Assembly (NCBI GenBank): GCA_903855995.1
Contig: CAIOAN010000002.1
Span: 248,001 to 312,000 of the forward strand
Reading direction: 5' to 3'
Source of the DNA: an uncultured Opitutia bacterium
GTDB taxonomy: Bacteria > Verrucomicrobiota > Verrucomicrobiia > Opitutales > UBA953
DNA: 64,000 nucleotides
In this document: one piece after another, positions 1 through 9,230 of the stretch
Numbering within the stretch: position 1 is the stretch's first letter
Layout: each line of letters starts with the position of its first letter
Notes under the pieces: generated by a model
The model's database searches: none
What the model saw: only the letters and a program-made list of their open reading frames with translations
Told to the model about the DNA's origin: nothing
Position numbers and translations under genes: made by a program

Positions 1-1303
1 GCGGAAACCAATCGGTATAAAACGAGCCCAGCAGACGATCACCGTCGCGCACCTCATAGAAGCGCACCTGCGGATGCCAGACATCGACCGGAGCACCTTC
101 CACCCGCGGAGCCGCGGCGCGCACCAAGGTCTTTTCTCCGCTGACCTGGTCCACGAAGATCGTGTCGCGCGCGACGACTTGGATACCGAAAAGGCCGCCG
201 AAAAGATTGAACATACCCGCAATGACGCCGTCGACCGGGAACCACGGGCGCAGGGCTTCGTCGTCGAAGCCGTGCTGCTCACGGCGCATCTTCTCGGAAT
301 AGTATCCAAATTCCCAAGGATGCAACGAACGCAGCTTGTCGCCCACTTTGGCGGCTCGATACTGCTCCAGCTCGACGCCTTCGGCCTGGAATTTCGGGCG
401 AATCCGTCGGCCGATGTCTTCGATGAATTTCAAGGCGGTCTCGCCGTTGCGGGCCATGCGCCGGGCGGTGGTGAAATCAGCGAAGTGCTGCTTGCCGAGC
501 AGGCGGGCCTTCTCGTGACGCAGGGCGAGAATCTCGCCGACGAGCGCGGTGTTATCCCATGCACCCTTCAGGCCGACCTCGCCGAGGCCTTCCCAGCAGA
601 GGCGACGCAGGTCCTCGTCGTCCGCATACTGCAACACAGGGAAGACCGAGGGTGAATGCAGCGTGAAGCGCCAGGCTTCCGGGCGGCCTTTGGCGGTTGC
701 GGCCTGCTTGGCGGCGGCGAGCGCACTGGCGGGAAGCCCCGCGAGTCGATTCTCCTCGTCGATGAAAAGCTCCCAGGCATTCGTCGAATCGAGGACGTTC
801 TCGGAATACTTCTGCGTCTTGGCGGCGAGTGCGGCATTGAGCACGGCGAGGCGCTCCTTGCCGGCGGGCGGAAGATCGGCGCCGTTCTCCTCGAAATCAG
901 CGAGGGTCTCCTGCAAGAAGCGACGCCGGACGCCGCTGAGCGCCTCCGCATCCGGGGTGCCCGCATAAGCCTTGAAGACGGCCCAGAGTTCGGGGTCGAG
1001 CGTGAGCGAGGTGAAGAATGCCGTGACCTCCGGCATCATCGCGTTGTAGGCCTTGCGCAGTTCAGGCGAGTTCAACACGGCGTCTAGATGCGAGACCAGA
1101 CCCCATGCACGGGAGAGTTCCTTGGTCGTCGCTTCAAATCCCAGCAGCACCTGCGCATAGGTCAGGTCGGCGCCCTTCGTCAGCTTAAACGCATCGACGT
1201 TGGCGCGCGCGCGGTGCAGGGCCTCGCGGATGTCAGGCTCGACGGCTTCGGCCTTAAGGCTGCTCCAGTCGAAAAGAAACTCGTCGGCGAGGAAAGGGTG
1301 CAC
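1..1303 (-). CDS. M3 family oligopeptidase (PrlC/Dcp-like), C-terminus cut by window edge
   Basis: This reading frame is open from the window edge for 434 codons and encodes the N-terminal two thirds of an M3 (thimet oligopeptidase-like) zinc peptidase, a cytoplasmic enzyme that degrades short peptides. The start reads HPFLADEFLFDWSSL and the visible end reads WHPQVRFYEVRDGDRLLGS, which matches the stretch before the HExxH zinc site in oligopeptidase A. The HExxH site itself would lie beyond position 1, so catalytic residues cannot be checked. An in-frame stop lies 10 codons upstream of the chosen GTG (1303-1301). GTG is the only usual start codon in between, and a GAGGG stretch precedes it closely. 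Oligopeptidase A and Dcp cannot be separated from this part. Confidence 0.85.
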   Translation of the reverse strand, partial: MHPFLADEFLFDWSSLKAEAVEPDIREALHRARANVDAFKLTKGADLTYAQVLLGFEATTKELSRAWGLVSHLDAVLNSPELRKAYNAMMPEVTAFFTSLTLDPELWAVFKAYAGTPDAEALSGVRRRFLQETLADFEENGADLPPAGKERLAVLNAALAAKTQKYSENVLDSTNAWELFIDEENRLAGLPASALAAAKQAATAKGRPEAWRFTLHSPSVFPVLQYADDEDLRRLCWEGLGEVGLKGAWDNTALVGEILALRHEKARLLGKQHFADFTTARRMARNGETALKFIEDIGRRIRPKFQAEGVELEQYRAAKVGDKLRSLHPWEFGYYSEKMRREQHGFDDEALRPWFPVDGVIAGMFNLFGGLFGIQVVARDTIFVDQVSGEKTLVRAAAPRVEGAPVDVWHPQVRFYEVRDGDRLLGSFYTDWFP

Positions 1304-1411
1304 ACCCTCAAGGTGCGACTTGGACGGCTGATTTCAAGGCAACCCTGTGTAAAAGCCCGTCGGGATGCACCGTGGGCTTGCGAAACGGGCCTGGGCGACA
1401 CACTTTGCGGC

Positions 1412-1855
1412 ATGAGCAAGTTGGAGGCAGTACCCGTCACCGGCATCGAAGTCGTCCCCACCAAGGGAGGTACGGCGGTATTCCTCGTGACCGAGCACAA
1501 GACCATGGTCATCCAGGTCGACCCCTCCGTCGGCGAATCCCTGCAAGGCGCCCTGGCCGGCAAGACGCCGGACCGCCCCCAGTCGCATGACCTGATGCTC
1601 CACCTTTTGCTGGGCCTGGACGCCGCGGTCATCCATATCGTAATCGTTGATGTCAAAGACGGCGTCTTCTTCGCCCGGATCCTGCTCGGTCAGGACGGTC
1701 CGGTGGCCCGCAAGATCGCCGAAGTTGACGCCCGCCCCAGCGACGCGCTCGTTCTCGCCGTGAAAGCCAAGCGACCAGTGTTCATCGCGAAATCCGTCCT
1801 GGAGTCGTGCGATGACATGGCGGAAATGCTCGCGCGCCTGCGCAAGCAGGCGTGA
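1412..1855 (+). CDS. Bifunctional nuclease family protein (DUF151)
   Basis: A 147-residue protein of the DUF151 / bifunctional nuclease domain family. Members in plants and bacteria have been linked to DNase/RNase activity, but the physiological role in bacteria is poorly defined. Supporting features are the central segment with ILLGQDG and the typical EVDARPSDALVLAVK block followed by a helical end. The frame stays open further upstream to 1088, but the alignable domain begins at ATG 1412, and the extra upstream residues are antisense to the neighbouring peptidase gene. The stop overlaps the start of the downstream tRNA-modification gene (GTGA), so the two are probably translationally coupled. 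Confidence 0.75.
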   Translation: MSKLEAVPVTGIEVVPTKGGTAVFLVTEHKTMVIQVDPSVGESLQGALAGKTPDRPQSHDLMLHLLLGLDAAVIHIVIVDVKDGVFFARILLGQDGPVARKIAEVDARPSDALVLAVKAKRPVFIAKSVLESCDDMAEMLARLRKQA

Positions 1856-2910
1856 GCGGACCGCTGCCAGTCCCGGCCATCGCCGGCACGCACCCATCGG
1901 TACTCGCGCCGATGCAGGACGTGACCACGACCGGCTTCATGCGCGTCATCGGACGCCGCGGCGCTCCAGATTGGTTCGTGACGGAATATTTCCGGGTGCA
2001 CGAAACCTCGACCCTCGAGAAGCATATCGTCGATTCGGTCGTGAACCATGGCACCGGCCGGCCGGTCTTCGCTCAATTAATCGGCGAGGACACGCCGCAC
2101 ATGCTGCGCACCATCCGCGAACTGCGTCAGCTCCCCGTGGCGGGCGTCGACCTCAACATGGGTTGCCCCGCACCGAAAGTGTACCGCAAGAACGTCGGCG
2201 GCGGCCTGCTCCGCGATCCTTCGAAAATCGACGAACTGATCGGGGCGATGCGCCAGGAGATCCCGGGCCTCTTCACGGTTAAAATGCGAATCGGCTTCGA
2301 CGGACAAGAGCGCTTCGAGGAAATCCTCGCAATCCTCGCCAAGCATCAGGTCGACCTCCTCACCGTGCACGGCCGCACCGTCAAAGGACTCTATTGGTCC
2401 GAAGTCGATTACGTCGCGATCGCCAAGGCCGTACAATCCGTGCCCTGCCCCGTCATCGCCAACGGCGACGTCACCTCCGCCGCCAAGGCTCAGCGCCTCG
2501 CATCCGAGACCAAGGCACACGGCATGATGATGGGCCGCCACGCCATCCGGAATCCATGGATCTTTCGCCAGTGGCGCGAAGTCCAGCAGGGACAGACGCC
2601 CTTCGTGCCCACGCTGGCGGACGTGCGGACCTATATCCAGGAGCTCGCCGACGAATGCTGCGACGCCGCCAAGGCCACCGACAAGCAGGCCGGACGCCTC
2701 AAGAAATTCCTTAACTTCGTCGGCCTCGCCGTGGATACCGAAGGCAGGTTCCTGCATGACATGCGCCGGACCGACAACCTGGCGGACCTCTTGAAGTGCT
2801 GTGACGCGCACCTACTGGGAACGCGCGCGAGCGAAGCCTATCCCGACGAGCCATACCGCGGCCTGATTGCCAGGCCGACGCGCGAAACGCAGCAAACCTG
2901 CGAGCTCTGA
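1852..2910 (+). CDS. tRNA-dihydrouridine synthase (Dus family)
   Basis: A 352-residue FMN-dependent enzyme that reduces uridine to dihydrouridine in the tRNA D-loop or variable region. The TIM-barrel N-terminus shows the substrate/FMN signature (LAPMQDVTTTGF). The catalytic-cysteine region LNMGCPAPKVYRKNVGGG lies near residue 105, KMRIGFDG follows, and then the phosphate-binding stretch NGDVTS and GMMMGRHAIRNPW. The length fits the family. Which Dus subfamily (A, B or C) it belongs to is not decided by these motifs. It starts with GTG inside the stop of the DUF151 gene, which indicates coupled translation. Confidence 0.9.
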   Translation: MSGPLPVPAIAGTHPSVLAPMQDVTTTGFMRVIGRRGAPDWFVTEYFRVHETSTLEKHIVDSVVNHGTGRPVFAQLIGEDTPHMLRTIRELRQLPVAGVDLNMGCPAPKVYRKNVGGGLLRDPSKIDELIGAMRQEIPGLFTVKMRIGFDGQERFEEILAILAKHQVDLLTVHGRTVKGLYWSEVDYVAIAKAVQSVPCPVIANGDVTSAAKAQRLASETKAHGMMMGRHAIRNPWIFRQWREVQQGQTPFVPTLADVRTYIQELADECCDAAKATDKQAGRLKKFLNFVGLAVDTEGRFLHDMRRTDNLADLLKCCDAHLLGTRASEAYPDEPYRGLIARPTRETQQTCEL

Positions 2911-2913
2911 GAC

Positions 2914-3606
2914 TCAGCCTTCGCGCACACCGGCACGGATACGACGGTCACGAGCGAGCACGAAGAGCAGCGGACCACCGATCACCAGCAGCGACCAGAG
3001 TCCCAGCACCAGGGCCCAGAACGTGCCCAGGCTGCAGATGCAGGACTGCTTACGACGCAGCACGAAATACCAAGGCAGACAGAGCGCCAGTCCCACCGCG
3101 GAGCCCGCGATGTTCTTGCCTACGAAGCGCTCGACCGCGTCGGCTTGACCGCGGGAACGGTGCAGGAGGATTGGCGTCCAGATCAACCACGACAGCACCC
3201 AGACGGCGAGGACACCGATCACATACGGCACAGGGTTGAAACCCTTCGGGTCAGCCTTGGCCGAAAGAAAATCGATCGAAGCGAAGAGCGGGATCGCGAT
3301 GAAGAGTCCTCCCAAGAAAGCGGCGGCGATGATGCGTGGGCCCAGCGGGGCTTTGCCGCCTGTCGAAGGTGCGACCGGCATCGGGAGGAGCAACAGGCAG
3401 GCCTGCAGGAGAGCGAATCCCCAGAGCAGCAGGACCCAGAACCAATCCTTCCCGGAGGCCTCGAAGACACCCGCTCCGAGCAAATCTTTCAGGGTCAACG
3501 TGTCGGCATTCCAAGCTACCAAGGCGACGACCACCATCATCACGAAATTAAACGCGAAGGCGAGCAGCACAGAGAGGGCCAGAATGCGAACAAGGATGCG
3601 GGGCAT
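2914..3606 (-). CDS. Multi-pass membrane protein of unknown function
   Basis: Not recognised as a named family. The 230-residue product starts with a hydrophobic, signal-anchor-like segment (ILALSVLLAFAFNFVMMVV) and carries about six hydrophobic helices in all, with short charged loops. The C-terminal part contains a cysteine pair (SCICSLG) before the last helix and ends in an arginine-rich tail. The frame is open to 3897, but those codons overlap the divergent IscA-like gene, so the start was placed at ATG 3606. It converges with the dihydrouridine synthase gene, leaving only 3 bases between stops. Confidence 0.6.
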   Translation of the reverse strand: MPRILVRILALSVLLAFAFNFVMMVVVALVAWNADTLTLKDLLGAGVFEASGKDWFWVLLLWGFALLQACLLLLPMPVAPSTGGKAPLGPRIIAAAFLGGLFIAIPLFASIDFLSAKADPKGFNPVPYVIGVLAVWVLSWLIWTPILLHRSRGQADAVERFVGKNIAGSAVGLALCLPWYFVLRRKQSCICSLGTFWALVLGLWSLLVIGGPLLFVLARDRRIRAGVREG

Positions 3607-3709
3607 GGCGGGGTACCCGAACCCTATCCTGCCTGCCCGATTAGCCAAGGAAAAGCCCCGGACGGCGGCCGCCCCTTGACTCCCGCCGTTTGCCCCTAAA
3701 CTTAAAGGC

Positions 3710-4027
3710 ATGATCAACCTCACCGAAGCCGCCGCCCAGCAGATCCAGGTGCTCCAGAAAGCCCAGGCCAACCCTGAGTCCGTCCTCCGCGTGCTCGTGG
3801 AGACCGGGGGTTGCTCCGGCTTCGAATACGGCATGGCGTTCGACGTGCGCAAGGACGGCGATCTCGAGTTCGAAAGCCAAGGCATGAAGATCCTCATCGA
3901 CCCGACCAGCCACGCCTACCTCGACGGCTCCACCGTGCATTTCGATGATGGCCTGCACGGTAAAGGCTTCGAAGTCCGCAACCCCAACGCAGCCAGCACC
4001 TGCGGCTGCGGAAAATCTTTCAATTAA
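3710..4027 (+). CDS. Iron-sulfur cluster insertion/carrier protein (HesB/IscA/ErpA family)
   Basis: A 105-residue A-type Fe-S carrier that passes [2Fe-2S] or [4Fe-4S] clusters to client proteins in the cytoplasm. The three conserved cysteines are present: one in [13 protein letters not shown] (about residue 35) and the C-terminal pair CGCGKS. This is the full C-x(n)-C-G-C pattern. The opening [14 protein letters not shown] is also typical. No isc or suf genes adjoin it, so this is a stand-alone carrier. ErpA and IscA cannot be told apart here. The msrB-like gene starts 4 bases after its stop. Confidence 0.88.
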   Translation: MINLTEAAAQQIQVLQKAQANPESVLRVLVETGGCSGFEYGMAFDVRKDGDLEFESQGMKILIDPTSHAYLDGSTVHFDDGLHGKGFEVRNPNAASTCGCGKSFN

Positions 4028-4031
4028 ACCT

Positions 4032-4601
4032 ATGAAGACCTTCGCCCTCCTCACCCTGCTCATCACAGCTGCGCTCAGCGCCGCGGTCACTAAGTCCGAC
4101 ACCCCTTCCAAGCCCATGAAAGATCCTGCCGCCAAATCCGACACCCCCAAAGTCCTCGTCACACCCGACGACGGCAAAGGCGGCGTCGGCAAACCCGTGC
4201 TGGTCGATAAGGTCATCAAGAGCGATGACGCCTGGGCCGCCCAGCTCACCCCCGAGCAATACCGCATCACGCGCGGCAAAGGCACCGAACGCCCCTTCTG
4301 CGGGACCTTGCTAGATAATCATAAAGACGGGACCTATCACTGCGTCTGCTGCGATCTGCCGCTCTTCTCCTCCACCGCCAAATTCAACTCCGGCACCGGC
4401 TGGCCCAGCTTTTTCCAAGGCGTGTCTAAGGAGAACGTGGCCACCCATGAGGACAATGCCTACGGCATGAAGCGCACGGAGATTCTTTGCGCGCGTTGTG
4501 ACTGCCATCTCGGACACGTCTTTGAAGACGGTCCGGCCCCGACCGGCCTCCGCTATTGCCTAAACTCCGAGTCGTTGAAGTTCAAGGAACTGAAGAAGTA
4601 A
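4032..4601 (+). CDS. msrB: Secreted peptide-methionine (R)-S-oxide reductase
   Basis: A 189-residue MsrB that repairs methionine-R-sulfoxide in proteins. The zinc site is complete (CVCC near residue 100 and CARC in [14 protein letters not shown]). The catalytic cysteine lies in RYCLNSESL, and the fold signature [10 protein letters not shown] is present. The first 20 residues ([17 protein letters not shown]) are a signal peptide, followed by a Lys/Asp/Pro-rich linker of about 50 residues, so the enzyme probably acts in the periplasm or is lipid-free exported. The start at 4032 was chosen because it gives the signal peptide. Upstream in-frame codons lie inside the iscA-like gene, which ends 4 bases before, implying co-transcription. 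Confidence 0.92.
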   Translation: MKTFALLTLLITAALSAAVTKSDTPSKPMKDPAAKSDTPKVLVTPDDGKGGVGKPVLVDKVIKSDDAWAAQLTPEQYRITRGKGTERPFCGTLLDNHKDGTYHCVCCDLPLFSSTAKFNSGTGWPSFFQGVSKENVATHEDNAYGMKRTEILCARCDCHLGHVFEDGPAPTGLRYCLNSESLKFKELKK

Positions 4602-4607
4602 GCCCGC

Positions 4608-5873
4608 TTAGGCCATCTCCAGTCCGCGGAGGGTGCTCTTGGATAAGGCGAATTCACCCGTCTCGATGCCCATGCGCTGCAGCATCGTGACATACAGATT
4701 GCTGAGCGGGTAGTTGTTCACGGTGTCGAAGGCCAAGTGCTGGCCGTGGCGATAACCACCCCCGGCAAGCAAGACCGGGAGATTCACATTCGAGTGGGAA
4801 TTAGCGCTCCCCATCGGCGTGCCATAGAGGACCTGGGTGCGATCCAGGAGCGACTGGCCCTCTTCCTTGGTGCCGTCCAAAGCCGTCAGGAAATCATTCA
4901 AGGCTCCGAACTGGGCTTCCTCCTTGGCGCGCAGCTCGGCCACCGCGTCGGGGCGGTTGCCGTGGTGGGTGATATTATGAATGACGCTGGTGTCGACGAA
5001 CAGCGTGATGATGCGCGTGGAGTCTGTCTCGAGCGCCAGCTTCATGACGTCGAACATGAGCCTGGTCTTCGCGACGAACTCACGCGCATCGTCGATATCG
5101 TTCGGGGCCGCGGCCTTGACGACCGGCTTGGGGCGATACTCCCATTCCTCAGAACTGTGCAGGCGCTTTTCCAGCTCACGCACAGTGGTATAATATTCAT
5201 CCATCCGGTGCTGGTCAGCATGCGAAAGACTCCGGCTCAGTCGGCGGGACTGTTCGCCCACGAAATCGAGCATGCTGCGCCCTTGGCGAAGCGCCTCGAC
5301 GTTCGCCTCGATCTCACTGGCCTTGCCTTGCATGAATAGTTTCTGAAACAGCCGACGTGGGCTCTTCTCGGCCGGGATCGGGGCACCGCTGCGGGTATAG
5401 CTCAGGGTCGGGGAGCCATCGCTGACCATCGCCAGCGGAAGCGAAGGATAGCGCGTGGCCGAGCCAATGTGCTCGGCGGCGAGCTGATCCAGCGAAACCC
5501 AGTTACGGAAGCCGCCGCGATCGGGATGCGGCGTGCCCGTCAAGAAGCACTTCTCGGCGGCGTGCCCGCCAGTGACGCCTGGCAAACTGACTCCGGAGAA
5601 GACAGTCATCTTCTCGCGATGTGTGGAAAGTTTCTGGAGGTAAGCGGGCAGCGCGAAATCCCGACCGGACTTCTCCGGGAAGAAGAACGGTGCCATGATC
5701 CCCATGTTCGTCTCAATGCAGACCATGCGCCGAGGAATCTTCCGGGCACCCTCCTCCTTCGCGAAGGCGGGCATCATGGCATCCAACAAAGGCAGTGCGA
5801 TACCGGCGCCGGCGGCGCGGAGAAATGTCCGGCGAGAAAGAGAACGGCGGAGGCCGAGGTGGAGACTATTCAT
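4608..5873 (-). CDS. DUF1552 domain protein, Tat-exported
   Basis: A 421-residue protein of the DUF1552 family, common in Planctomycetota and Verrucomicrobiota and related to the DUF1501/sulfatase-like alkaline phosphatase fold. The biochemical role is unknown. The N-terminus carries a twin-arginine signal (LSRRTFLRAAGAGIALPLLDA). The family stretch KIPRRMVCIETNMGI follows, and KTRLMFDVMKLALETDSTR and the end are typical. It is the last gene of a three-gene minus-strand unit after the DUF1592 cytochrome gene and the HMA-like gene. The DUF1592+DUF1552 pairing is a recurrent verrucomicrobial arrangement. Confidence 0.85.
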   Translation of the reverse strand: MNSLHLGLRRSLSRRTFLRAAGAGIALPLLDAMMPAFAKEEGARKIPRRMVCIETNMGIMAPFFFPEKSGRDFALPAYLQKLSTHREKMTVFSGVSLPGVTGGHAAEKCFLTGTPHPDRGGFRNWVSLDQLAAEHIGSATRYPSLPLAMVSDGSPTLSYTRSGAPIPAEKSPRRLFQKLFMQGKASEIEANVEALRQGRSMLDFVGEQSRRLSRSLSHADQHRMDEYYTTVRELEKRLHSSEEWEYRPKPVVKAAAPNDIDDAREFVAKTRLMFDVMKLALETDSTRIITLFVDTSVIHNITHHGNRPDAVAELRAKEEAQFGALNDFLTALDGTKEEGQSLLDRTQVLYGTPMGSANSHSNVNLPVLLAGGGYRHGQHLAFDTVNNYPLSNLYVTMLQRMGIETGEFALSKSTLRGLEMA

Positions 5874-5887
5874 AAAGTGAGGCTGGC

Positions 5888-6457
5888 TTATTGGGCGGGG
5901 ATTTCTAGCCCCTTCACTTTCTTGAGGGCCGCCAGCAGGGCTTTTTGGTCAAGCTTGGCGGGGTCGATGCGCGCGATCAGACGTCCGTCAGTCGTGACCG
6001 TCGCGCTTTCCAAGCCATCGAGTCTGGAAACGCCATTGTACACGGCATAGCGGCAGCCCCGGCAGTCGAGGAGACCCGTCTTGACCTCGACGACTACCGC
6101 TGGCACAGCGGATGCAGACGCAAGGGGCTTGAGCGAGAAGGTGCGATTGGAAGCCGAGGCGAGTTGTTCGTCTAGGCGGCGGGCCAGCTGCTCGTCGGAA
6201 GGCGGGTGCTTGGCATTATAAGACCCCATCAACTGGGCCGGGTCCACGCGCAGCACGACGACCGTCGAAGCGAAATCCAGGCTGACCCATTCGACCCCAG
6301 GAAGGGTCGGCACCACGGCACGTAGATCATCCACGCGGGAAGGCTCGAACAACCCGCTGACCCGTCGCGATACCTCGACCGTGGGAGCCGCCTGCAGAAT
6401 CGTGACCAGACCGACGATCAGCAACCCCACCCATGCTAGTTTCAAAAGATGACGCAT
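5888..6457 (-). CDS. Exported HMA-like (heavy-metal-associated fold) protein
   Basis: A 189-residue protein with a signal peptide or anchor (LLKLAWVGLLIVGLVTILQAA). Two segments resemble ferredoxin-like HMA units: one at residues 30-80 without cysteines (LRAVVPTLPGVEWVSLDFAS), and a C-terminal one at about 120-185 with a CxxC site (LLDCRGCRYAVYNGVSRLDG) followed by ATVTTDGRLIARIDP. HMA domains bind Cu, Zn or Hg through CxxC, so metal binding is inferred, not shown. It sits 4 bases after the DUF1592 gene and 14 bases before the DUF1552 gene, so it belongs to the same transcript. The start ATG 6457 immediately follows the upstream stop. Confidence 0.6.
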   Translation of the reverse strand: MRHLLKLAWVGLLIVGLVTILQAAPTVEVSRRVSGLFEPSRVDDLRAVVPTLPGVEWVSLDFASTVVVLRVDPAQLMGSYNAKHPPSDEQLARRLDEQLASASNRTFSLKPLASASAVPAVVVEVKTGLLDCRGCRYAVYNGVSRLDGLESATVTTDGRLIARIDPAKLDQKALLAALKKVKGLEIPAQ

Positions 6458-6461
6458 GGGT

Positions 6462-9119
6462 TCAGCGAGTCTGGAAAAGCGGGCTGCGCACGAGTTCATG
6501 GAAGAGCGTCCGGATGCCGCCGCCCGCGGCCTCGGTGCGTTCGATAATCTGAGCCAGGGCGGCGCGGTCGCCAAAGGCGATGGCTCGACCCGTAGAATAA
6601 ACCATCAACTGCTCGGCCAGATTACGCAGCAGTTGGCGGCGTTCGGCGACCAGCAATCCTTGGAGCTCGCCGATGTCCGCGAACTTCCGGCCGTCGGGCA
6701 GACTGCCACTGGCGTCCACCTTCGGTCCCAGTTTGAAGTCAATTTTAATGAGGGGATCAATGCTGCCGCGGACGGCCGGCTCCCCTTCCCCGATGCTGCG
6801 GTAGCGTGATCTTTCACCGCCGATGACATCGAAAGCCTCCAGCGCGAAGCCGGCGGGGTCAATCTTGGCGTGACAGGAGGCGCAGCTCGCATCGGCGCGG
6901 TGCTTCGCCAACTGTTCGCGGATAGTCGTCGCACCCTGCACGTCGGGTTCGACCGCAGGCACGTTGGCGGGCGGCGGCTCGGGCGGACGTCCCAGCAATC
7001 TCGACATCACGAAGGCACCGCGCACCACCGGAGAAGTCGTGGTGCCGTTGGCGGTGACTTTCAAGATCGCCGCCTGGGTGAGGAAACCGCCGCGGACGCA
7101 GCCGGCTGGCAGGGTCACCCGTCGGATTTCCGGACCGCTGACGCCCTTGATACCATAATGCACGGCGAGCTTTTCGTTGAGCATCGCGAAGTCGGAGCGT
7201 ACCAGAAAACCTGCATCGAGATTCCGTTCAAGCAACTCACGGAAATAAGCCCGAGTCTCGGCGACCATGGAGTCCTGGAGGTAAGGACTGAATTCCGGGT
7301 AAAGTTTCTTATCCGGATCATTGACGCCGATGGAACGCAGTTTCAACCACTGCCCCAGGAATTCTTCCACGAAGCGCCCGAACTTCGGGTCTTTCAGCAT
7401 GCGTTCGACCTGTTGGTCGAGGACCTCCGGATCACGCAGGTGACCCGCCGGAATCAAGGCGGCGAGAACTTCGTCGGGCTGAGAGTTCCAGAGGAAATAG
7501 GAGAGCCGGGAAGCCAGCGCATGATCATCTAGCCGACCCGGGACTTCGACATGGTAGAGGAAATCAGGTGAACAGAGCGCCGCCCGGTAAACCCAGCGCA
7601 TCGCGGTCTCGAAACAGTCTCCTGCCCTCAGGCGCTCCTCGAAACGAGCCAGGTATTGCGCACGCACCTCTGCATCGACGGGGCGGCGGAAGGCCTTCGG
7701 TAGAAACGCAGCCAGCAGGCGGTCCGCATCTTCCCGCGGATGGGCGCTGGCGACCGTCCAGACGCCTTTTTCCGGTTCGGGTTTATTGCGGCAGCCAATC
7801 ACTTCCTGTCGGAGCGGAACGCGCACGGGCGCGCGCGCCCCTGCCTGCTCGGCGGCTTTGAATTCGGACACCGGAAGCGAACCGAAGAGAAGTTGATGGC
7901 TGCGAGGCGGCCAGACGTCATGCAAAGGGCCTTCGATATCAAGCCAGTCGCTGACAATACACGGCCCCGTGAAGCCCATGATGCGGCCCTTCGGACCGTA
8001 GTTGCCCACCCGGTATAATTTCACAGGGGCGAGCGAAGCCGTGTTAAAGCCGATGGTTTCCTTGCTATTGAACCAGACATCCAGCTCGTGTACGCGGGAC
8101 TCCAGGGAAGGTGCCGCATAATAGCCGAGTACGTAGCTCGGATGCTGACCGCCGCGGCCGTTCTCATTGAACTGTACCACCGAAAGACGGGCGGCTTCAG
8201 TACCACGGGAGGGTCGGACCTCACCCTTATCCCAGAGCAGACTCCAGAAAGAAGCCCTGATGCGATACTTTCCCGGATAGAGCGCGGAGAAATGCCGGAA
8301 GTATGCGTTCCAAGATTCATCCTCATGACGGAAGACCCCAACGCTGCTCATCCGATCAAAGATGCCGAGCTGCTCATGCGGACCTTGATCGACATGTGCG
8401 AATTCACCGGCCGGCGGAAAGATCGGGTCGGGCTTCTTGTCGCGGAACAGCATGGCGTCGCCCTGCATCAGCATGATGTCGGGCTCGTAGTTGCGGGCCA
8501 GCGACAGCCGCACCACCGCGGAAGGCGGGGCGGTCGGCCGGGTGGCGATCGCCATGTCCAGCACCGCGTCGGCGGCTTCGATATACTTGGCCAGATTAAC
8601 ATGGGAAATATCGAGCGCGTCGCTGTTGTTATCGAAACCATGTGCGGACCCGTCGGCAGGCAACCCGGCGCGAACGGCGATACCTGGCAGGGCGAAAAGA
8701 TCACGGACCGTGTTCTCGTATTCGGAGCGGGTCAGCCGATGTAGCGTCGTTCGCCCGTCGCCGCCCAGCCAGGTCGCCTCCGTCCGGACCAGTGAGCTGG
8801 CCAGTGCGGATTGCACCACGGCCAGCGACGCTGCCGCGGGACGTGCCTTCTTCTTCGGGGGCATCTCGCCGGACTCCATCCGATCATGGATCTTAACCCA
8901 TCGGTTGAAATTTTCGGAATCCTCTAAATGCAGTTTCAAAGCCGTCAGATCGAGATTCCCCTTCTTCGTGTCGGCGTCATGGCACTCCGTACAATGTTTT
9001 TCGAAGAAAGGCAGGACGACGGGCGGCAAGGAATCGCTGGTCGGACCGGCGGCAAGAACGTAGCCCAATGCCATTCCCAGTAAAACTGCTAATCGGAAAA
9101 CTGGGCGAAGGGGCGACAT
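6462..9119 (-). CDS. Planctomycete-type cytochrome c / DUF1592-DUF1588-DUF1585 protein
   Basis: An 885-residue exported protein of the PSD1/DUF1587-DUF1592-DUF1588-DUF1585 architecture. After the signal peptide comes a c-type heme site (CTECHDAD near residue 40). DUF1587 follows (LHRLTRSEYENTVRDLF), a large middle part, then DUF1592 (YLARFEERL... PDFLYHVE), DUF1588 with LLGRPPEPPPANVPAVEPD, a second CxxCH (CASCHAKIDPAGFALEAFD), and DUF1585 at the end. Such proteins are expected to be periplasmic multi-domain redox proteins in polysaccharide or sulfated-compound metabolism, but none has a firmly assigned reaction. Start ATG 9119 is preferred over 9179 because it gives a clean signal peptide. 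It is first in the operon. Confidence 0.88.
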   Translation of the reverse strand: MSPLRPVFRLAVLLGMALGYVLAAGPTSDSLPPVVLPFFEKHCTECHDADTKKGNLDLTALKLHLEDSENFNRWVKIHDRMESGEMPPKKKARPAAASLAVVQSALASSLVRTEATWLGGDGRTTLHRLTRSEYENTVRDLFALPGIAVRAGLPADGSAHGFDNNSDALDISHVNLAKYIEAADAVLDMAIATRPTAPPSAVVRLSLARNYEPDIMLMQGDAMLFRDKKPDPIFPPAGEFAHVDQGPHEQLGIFDRMSSVGVFRHEDESWNAYFRHFSALYPGKYRIRASFWSLLWDKGEVRPSRGTEAARLSVVQFNENGRGGQHPSYVLGYYAAPSLESRVHELDVWFNSKETIGFNTASLAPVKLYRVGNYGPKGRIMGFTGPCIVSDWLDIEGPLHDVWPPRSHQLLFGSLPVSEFKAAEQAGARAPVRVPLRQEVIGCRNKPEPEKGVWTVASAHPREDADRLLAAFLPKAFRRPVDAEVRAQYLARFEERLRAGDCFETAMRWVYRAALCSPDFLYHVEVPGRLDDHALASRLSYFLWNSQPDEVLAALIPAGHLRDPEVLDQQVERMLKDPKFGRFVEEFLGQWLKLRSIGVNDPDKKLYPEFSPYLQDSMVAETRAYFRELLERNLDAGFLVRSDFAMLNEKLAVHYGIKGVSGPEIRRVTLPAGCVRGGFLTQAAILKVTANGTTTSPVVRGAFVMSRLLGRPPEPPPANVPAVEPDVQGATTIREQLAKHRADASCASCHAKIDPAGFALEAFDVIGGERSRYRSIGEGEPAVRGSIDPLIKIDFKLGPKVDASGSLPDGRKFADIGELQGLLVAERRQLLRNLAEQLMVYSTGRAIAFGDRAALAQIIERTEAAGGGIRTLFHELVRSPLFQTR

Positions 9120-9230
9120 GGGATGCGTTGCGCTTTCTCGTCCGGAGCAGACAAGGAAGGCCAGACAGGGGCGATGCACCTAATGTGCGTTCCCTTGCCT
9201 GATTGCCAAACCTATACCCCGCCGGAAAGA

